Assembly (NCBI GenBank): GCA_030652755.1
Contig: JAUSPV010000008.1
Span: 1 to 44,833, forward strand
Length of the DNA: 44,833 nt
From: Caulobacter sp.
GTDB lineage: Bacteria > Pseudomonadota > Alphaproteobacteria > Caulobacterales > Caulobacteraceae
Direction: 5' to 3'
The position numbers and the translations under genes are program-made. The notes below the pieces were generated by a model. It had not been told where the DNA came from and ran no database searches. It worked only from the letters and a program-made list of their open reading frames with translations. Shown here one piece after another: positions 42,042 to 44,833 of the stretch; within the stretch, counting starts at the first letter, position 1; each line of letters starts with the position of its first letter.

Positions 42042-42893
42042 CTACGCCTTCACCCGCATCAGGCATTCCTGCGCCACCGAGGCGGCCAGCACGCCGTCGC
42101 GGGTGTACATCTCGCCGCGGATGAAGCCCCGACCCTGGGAGGTCGACGGGCAGTCCTGGTCGAACAGCATCCACTCGTTGAAGTCGGTCGGCCGGTGGAA
42201 CCACATGGCGTGGTCCAGGCTGGCCGACTGCAGGCCGCGGGTGCGCCAGGTCAGGCCGTGAACCCGCAGCGCGGTCTCCATGAAGGCCATGTCCGAGGCG
42301 TAGGCCAGCGCCGCCTGCTGCAGCTTGATCGAGTCGCCGATCGGGGCCTTGGCCCGCATCCACACCTGCTTGCGCGGCGGCTTGGGCACCGGGCTGAACA
42401 TGTTCTGCGGATCGGGCCAGCGCACCTCGACCGGGCGACGCTTCATGTGCTCGAGCATCTGGGCCGGGATGTCGCGGTTCTCGGCCAGCGCCTGCTCCAT
42501 CTCGGTCGCCACCGACTCGGGCGAGGGGTGGGCCGGCATGGTCGACTGGTACTCCAGACCCTCCTCCATAACCTGGAAGGAGGCGGCCAGGTTGAAGATC
42601 TGCTTGCCGTTCTGGATGGCGATCACCCGACGGGTGGTGAAGGTGCCGCCGTCGCGCGAGCGGTCGACCTCGTAGAGCACCGGAATGCTCACATCGCCCG
42701 GCCGGATGAAGTAGGCGTGCAGCGAATGGCAGACCCGGTCCTCGACGGTCTCGTAGGCCGCCATCAGCGCCTGGGCGATGACCAGGCCGCCGAAGATCCT
42801 CGGAAAGCCGTCGTTCGGCGAGACGCCCCTGAACAGGTTCATCTCGATCGGTTCGAGGGACAGGGTCTCGATGAGGTTTTCGCTCTCTTGCAT
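42042..42893 (-). CDS. tesB: Acyl-CoA thioesterase II
   Basis: A 283-residue double-hotdog thioesterase that hydrolyses medium/long-chain acyl-CoA to free acid and CoA. The N-terminal hotdog includes LFRGVSPNDGFPRIFGGLVIAQAL and HSLHAYFIRPGD; the C-terminal hotdog has SLDHAMWFHRP (the catalytic Asp) followed by the expected Thr/Ser and Gln positions (QGRGFIRGEMYTRDGVLAASVAQE). The start is ATG 42893; the open frame upstream has no homology. It is the only minus-strand gene in this block, between repeats A and B. A link to Baeyer-Villiger product catabolism is possible but not shown. Confidence 0.93.
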   Translation of the reverse strand: MQESENLIETLSLEPIEMNLFRGVSPNDGFPRIFGGLVIAQALMAAYETVEDRVCHSLHAYFIRPGDVSIPVLYEVDRSRDGGTFTTRRVIAIQNGKQIFNLAASFQVMEEGLEYQSTMPAHPSPESVATEMEQALAENRDIPAQMLEHMKRRPVEVRWPDPQNMFSPVPKPPRKQVWMRAKAPIGDSIKLQQAALAYASDMAFMETALRVHGLTWRTRGLQSASLDHAMWFHRPTDFNEWMLFDQDCPSTSQGRGFIRGEMYTRDGVLAASVAQECLMRVKA

Positions 42894-42988
42894 GAGGATC
42901 GCATTAGTCCCGCGCGGGGGAGGGGGCAAGCGGCCTTGCTGTCGCCATCTGTCGCGGTAGAGGTGGGGCATACGCTGGAGACTGTCTC

Positions 42989-43372
42989 TTGATCCTGCCC
43001 GCCCTCATCGCCGTCAGCATCCTCGCCGCCGCGCCCGACACCGCGCTCGCCTATGCCGAGGCCATGGCCCGGGCGGAGACGTACGAGAAGGATCCCCAGG
43101 CGCAGATGTACCGCCTCAACCGGCTCTACCCGCCGCTGACCAGGGCCATGCCGCCGATCTTCGAGGCCTGCGCGCCCGGCGCCACCACCACCGGACGGCC
43201 CAACTTCACCGTCGTGCTCAGCTTCAAGGCCGGCGCCTTCGACGCCGTGCGCCACACCAGCGACCACCCGATCGCCCAGTGCGTGGCGGGGAAGATGGGC
43301 GCCCTGAAGTACGCCGCCCCGCCGTTCCCGGACTTCGCTGAGGAGATCCATCTGAAGATGGGCGAGGAGTAG
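42989..43372 (+). CDS. Small secreted protein, unknown function
   Basis: A 127-residue protein with a signal-peptide-like start (MILPALIAVSILAAAPDTALA, about 1-21) and a mature domain with two cysteines (FEACAPG, AQCVAGK). The C-terminal FPDFAEEIHLKMGEE is acidic. The TTG start at 42989 is supported by CTGGAG 8 bases upstream. Some TonB-C-like or general periplasmic folds look similar in size, but I do not recognise a family. It is divergent from tesB (95 bp) and followed 2 bp later by repeat B. Confidence 0.65.
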   Translation: MILPALIAVSILAAAPDTALAYAEAMARAETYEKDPQAQMYRLNRLYPPLTRAMPPIFEACAPGATTTGRPNFTVVLSFKAGAFDAVRHTSDHPIAQCVAGKMGALKYAAPPFPDFAEEIHLKMGEE

Positions 43373-43374
43373 CC

Positions 43375-43543
43375 TCGCGAAATGCTCTCCGCTTGCGGGG
43401 AGCTGTCAGGCGGAGCCTGACTGAGGGGCAGCGCCGATGGCGGACGGTTGACGGCCGTGCAACGTGCCCATTTCTGATCCGCCTGCGCCGCCCCTCCACC
43501 GGCTCCGCCGGTCCCCCTCCCCGCGAGCGGGGAGGATTCGCGA
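43375..43543. repeat. MITE-like mosaic repeat B
   Basis: A 169-bp element with terminal inverted repeats: the left end starts TCGCGAAATGCTCTCCGC (43375) and the right end, read on the other strand, TCGCGAATCCTCCCCGC (ending 43543). Each arm carries a small Cys-loop-like hairpin (for example GTCAGGC-GGA-GCCTGAC at about 43406-43422 and ACCGGC-TCC-GCCGGT at 43498-43512) and then a GGGGC(A/G)GCGC segment. The core is homologous to that of repeat A in inverted orientation. No ORF lies inside. It lies immediately upstream of trmD. Confidence 0.78.
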
Positions 43544-43573
43544 ATTGTGCCTTCACCCGCTAAACACCCGCCC

Positions 43574-44320
43574 ATGCCGTTCACCGCCACCGTCCTGACC
43601 ATGTTCCCCGAGGCCTTCCCCGGGCCGCTCGGCGTGTCGCTGATCGGCACGGCCTGGCGCGAGCAGGACCTGTGGCGCCTTGAAACAGTGGACATTCGCG
43701 CCTTTTCCAAGGATAAGCGCGGCTTCCTCGACGACACCCCCGCGGGTGGCGGTCCTGGACAGGTGATGAAGGCGGACGTGATCGCGGCGGCGCTCGACAG
43801 TGTCGACGTCGCGGGACGGCCGCTTTTGTATATGAGCGCCCGGGGTCGGCCCCTGACCCAGGCGCGTGTGAAGCAGTGGGCCGAGGCGCCGGGGATCATC
43901 GTCCTCTGCGGCCGGTTCGAGGGGGTGGACCAGCGGGTGCTCGACGCCCGGGGGTTCGAGGAGGTCTCCGTCGGAGACGCGGTCCTGGCCGGTGGCGAGG
44001 CGGCGGCGATGGTGGCGATCGAGGCGTGCGTCCGTCTGGTGCCGGGAGTGCTCGGACAGCCGGAGTCACTGAGTGAAGAAAGCTTCGAGGACGGTCTCCT
44101 CGAGCATCCGCAGTACACACGGCCGCGGACGTTCGAAGGGCTCGACATTCCCGAGGTGCTGCTGGGCGGCGACCACAGGAAGGTCGCGGAATGGCGGCAG
44201 GAGATGCGTGAGACGACGACCCGCGAGCAACGGCCCGACCTCTGGGACCGCCACCTCGCCAACCGACAACCAAAGGGCCCCCCCTCGAAACAGGGGCAAG
44301 CCCAACGAAAAAAGGACTGA
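43574..44320 (+). CDS. trmD: tRNA (guanine-N1-)-methyltransferase TrmD
   Basis: A 248-residue SPOUT enzyme that methylates G37 of tRNAs with SAM. It has MFPEAFPGPLGVSLIG near the start, the GGGPGQVM loop, the trefoil-knot SAM site (LLYMSARGRPLTQ, then IVLCGRFEGVDQRV and SVGDAVLAGGEAAAM), and RPRTFEGLDIPEVLLGGDH in the C-terminal domain. ATG 43574 is chosen as it begins the conserved MPFTATVLTMFP; a GTG 27 bp upstream abuts repeat B. It is 3 bp before rplS, and the two form an operon. The promoter must lie in or before repeat B. Confidence 0.96.
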   Translation: MPFTATVLTMFPEAFPGPLGVSLIGTAWREQDLWRLETVDIRAFSKDKRGFLDDTPAGGGPGQVMKADVIAAALDSVDVAGRPLLYMSARGRPLTQARVKQWAEAPGIIVLCGRFEGVDQRVLDARGFEEVSVGDAVLAGGEAAAMVAIEACVRLVPGVLGQPESLSEESFEDGLLEHPQYTRPRTFEGLDIPEVLLGGDHRKVAEWRQEMRETTTREQRPDLWDRHLANRQPKGPPSKQGQAQRKKD

Positions 44321-44323
44321 CCG

Positions 44324-44725
44324 ATGGCCGCGAACATCATCAAGGAACTCGAGAAGGCCGAGACCGAGCGTCTCGCCACGCTCCGCACCACCCCCGATTT
44401 CCAGCCGGGCGACACCGTCCGCGTCAACGTGAAGATCAAGGAAGGCGAGCGCGAGCGCGTTCAGGCCTACGAAGGCGTCTGCATCGCCCGTCAGGGCGCC
44501 GGCCTCCACGAGAGCTTCACGGTCCGCAAGATCAGCTTCGGCGAAGGCGTCGAGCGGGTCTTCCCGATCATGTCGCCGATGATCGAAAGCATCGAAGTGA
44601 AGCGTCGCGGCGTCGTCCGTCGCGCCAAGCTCTATTACCTGCGCGATCGTCGCGGCAAGTCGGCCCGGATCGCCGAACGCCAGATGAACCGCCCGACCAA
44701 GGAAACCGCCTCCACCGGCGAGTGA
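44324..44725 (+). CDS. rplS: 50S ribosomal protein L19
   Basis: A 133-residue L19, located at the 30S-50S interface. Conserved features include [29 protein letters not shown] (about 25-55, containing the family motif), [21 protein letters not shown] and [22 protein letters not shown] precedes the ATG, 3 bp after the trmD stop. The length is slightly above E. coli (115) owing to a C-terminal extension. A terminator follows 25 bp after the stop. Confidence 0.97.
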   Translation: MAANIIKELEKAETERLATLRTTPDFQPGDTVRVNVKIKEGERERVQAYEGVCIARQGAGLHESFTVRKISFGEGVERVFPIMSPMIESIEVKRRGVVRRAKLYYLRDRRGKSARIAERQMNRPTKETASTGE

Positions 44726-44750
44726 TCCTTCGGGTCAGAGACGTTTGAAG

Positions 44751-44783
44751 AGCCCCGGAACGCAAGGTCCGGGGCTTTTTCGT
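44751..44783 (+). terminator. Intrinsic terminator of trmD-rplS
   Basis: AGCCCCGGA (44751-44759) and TCCGGGGCT (44768-44776) form a perfect 9-bp stem with an 8-base loop, followed by TTTTCG. It is a classic rho-independent terminator. Confidence 0.92.
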
Positions 44784-44797
44784 TGTGGGGTCATTGC

Positions 44798-44833
44798 GTG
44801 CTTCGACACGCGGCCTGCGGCCGCTGCTCAGCA
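44798..44833. repeat. Partial palindromic repeat at the window edge
   Basis: GTGCTTCGACACGCGGCC followed by TGC and GGCCGC, running to GCTGCTCAGCA, with stem GCGGCC/GGCCGC (44810-44824). To my knowledge, similar GCTTCGACACG...CTGCTCAGCA units are frequent dispersed intergenic repeats in alphaproteobacteria. It is cut by the window end, so its full form cannot be seen. Confidence 0.45.

Overview
The window is a stretch of chromosome from a high-GC alphaproteobacterium, most likely a member of the Caulobacterales (Caulobacter, Phenylobacterium or Brevundimonas type). The pointers are strong G/C bias at third codon positions, Caulobacter-style cpa/tad pilus genes, several TonB-dependent uptake genes, a ribosomal protein S16 with a long Ala/Glu/Pro tail, and many short palindromic intergenic repeats. 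This placement is inferred from protein style and gene content; no rRNA or species marker is present. I recognised no tRNA, rRNA, complete insertion sequence, prophage or CRISPR array.

Layout. (1) 1-3.9 kb: a REP-like repeat, then a cobalamin riboswitch ahead of a btuB-cobQ operon (B12 uptake and cobyric acid amidation). (2) 4.0-10.8 kb: a compact Tad/Flp pilus export operon, cpaB-cpaC-cpaE-cpaF-tadB-tadC, without pilin, prepilin peptidase or cpaD. (3) 10.9-13.8 kb: a membrane-anchored sulfatase translationally coupled to a GST-like protein, ending at a terminator shared with a BI-1 family membrane protein. (4) 14.7-18.6 kb: a YbbA/YbbP-type ABC exporter divergent from a TesA-like esterase. 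(5) 18.7-23.4 kb: aldo/keto reductase, ThpR, three small envelope proteins, DapF and a voltage-gated-type ion channel with a C-terminal zinc ribbon. (6) 23.5-30.1 kb: two tandem periplasmic prolyl-oligopeptidase paralogues converging on a TonB-dependent receptor. (7) 30.2-34.2 kb: a histidine-rich YqjI-like PadR regulator with three CGATATATCG-type sites upstream and a coupled DUF2218 gene; a CoaD-like nucleotidyltransferase; OxyR with both redox cysteines; glutamate racemase. (8) 34.3-36.5 kb: an M3 peptidase with a lipoprotein/Tat-like signal. (9) 36.8-44.8 kb: the translation/secretion cluster ffh-rpsP-rimM ... trmD-rplS, split between rimM and trmD by about 4 kb carrying a Baeyer-Villiger monooxygenase, a DUF427 protein, a TesB thioesterase and a small secreted protein. 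That block is bounded or punctuated by palindromic repeats.

The items most worth a second look are: the nested hairpin over the btuB ribosome binding site downstream of the riboswitch; the two related ~169-bp mosaic repeats A and B around tesB; the three GGGGACA-type palindromic repeats; the minimal Tad operon whose CpaE lacks the signature lysines; the YqjI-like regulator with its visible operators; and the interrupted rimM/trmD operon. I did not find a convincing wholly new multi-gene system. The novelty is mostly in regulatory and repeat DNA and in unusual domain or gene combinations.
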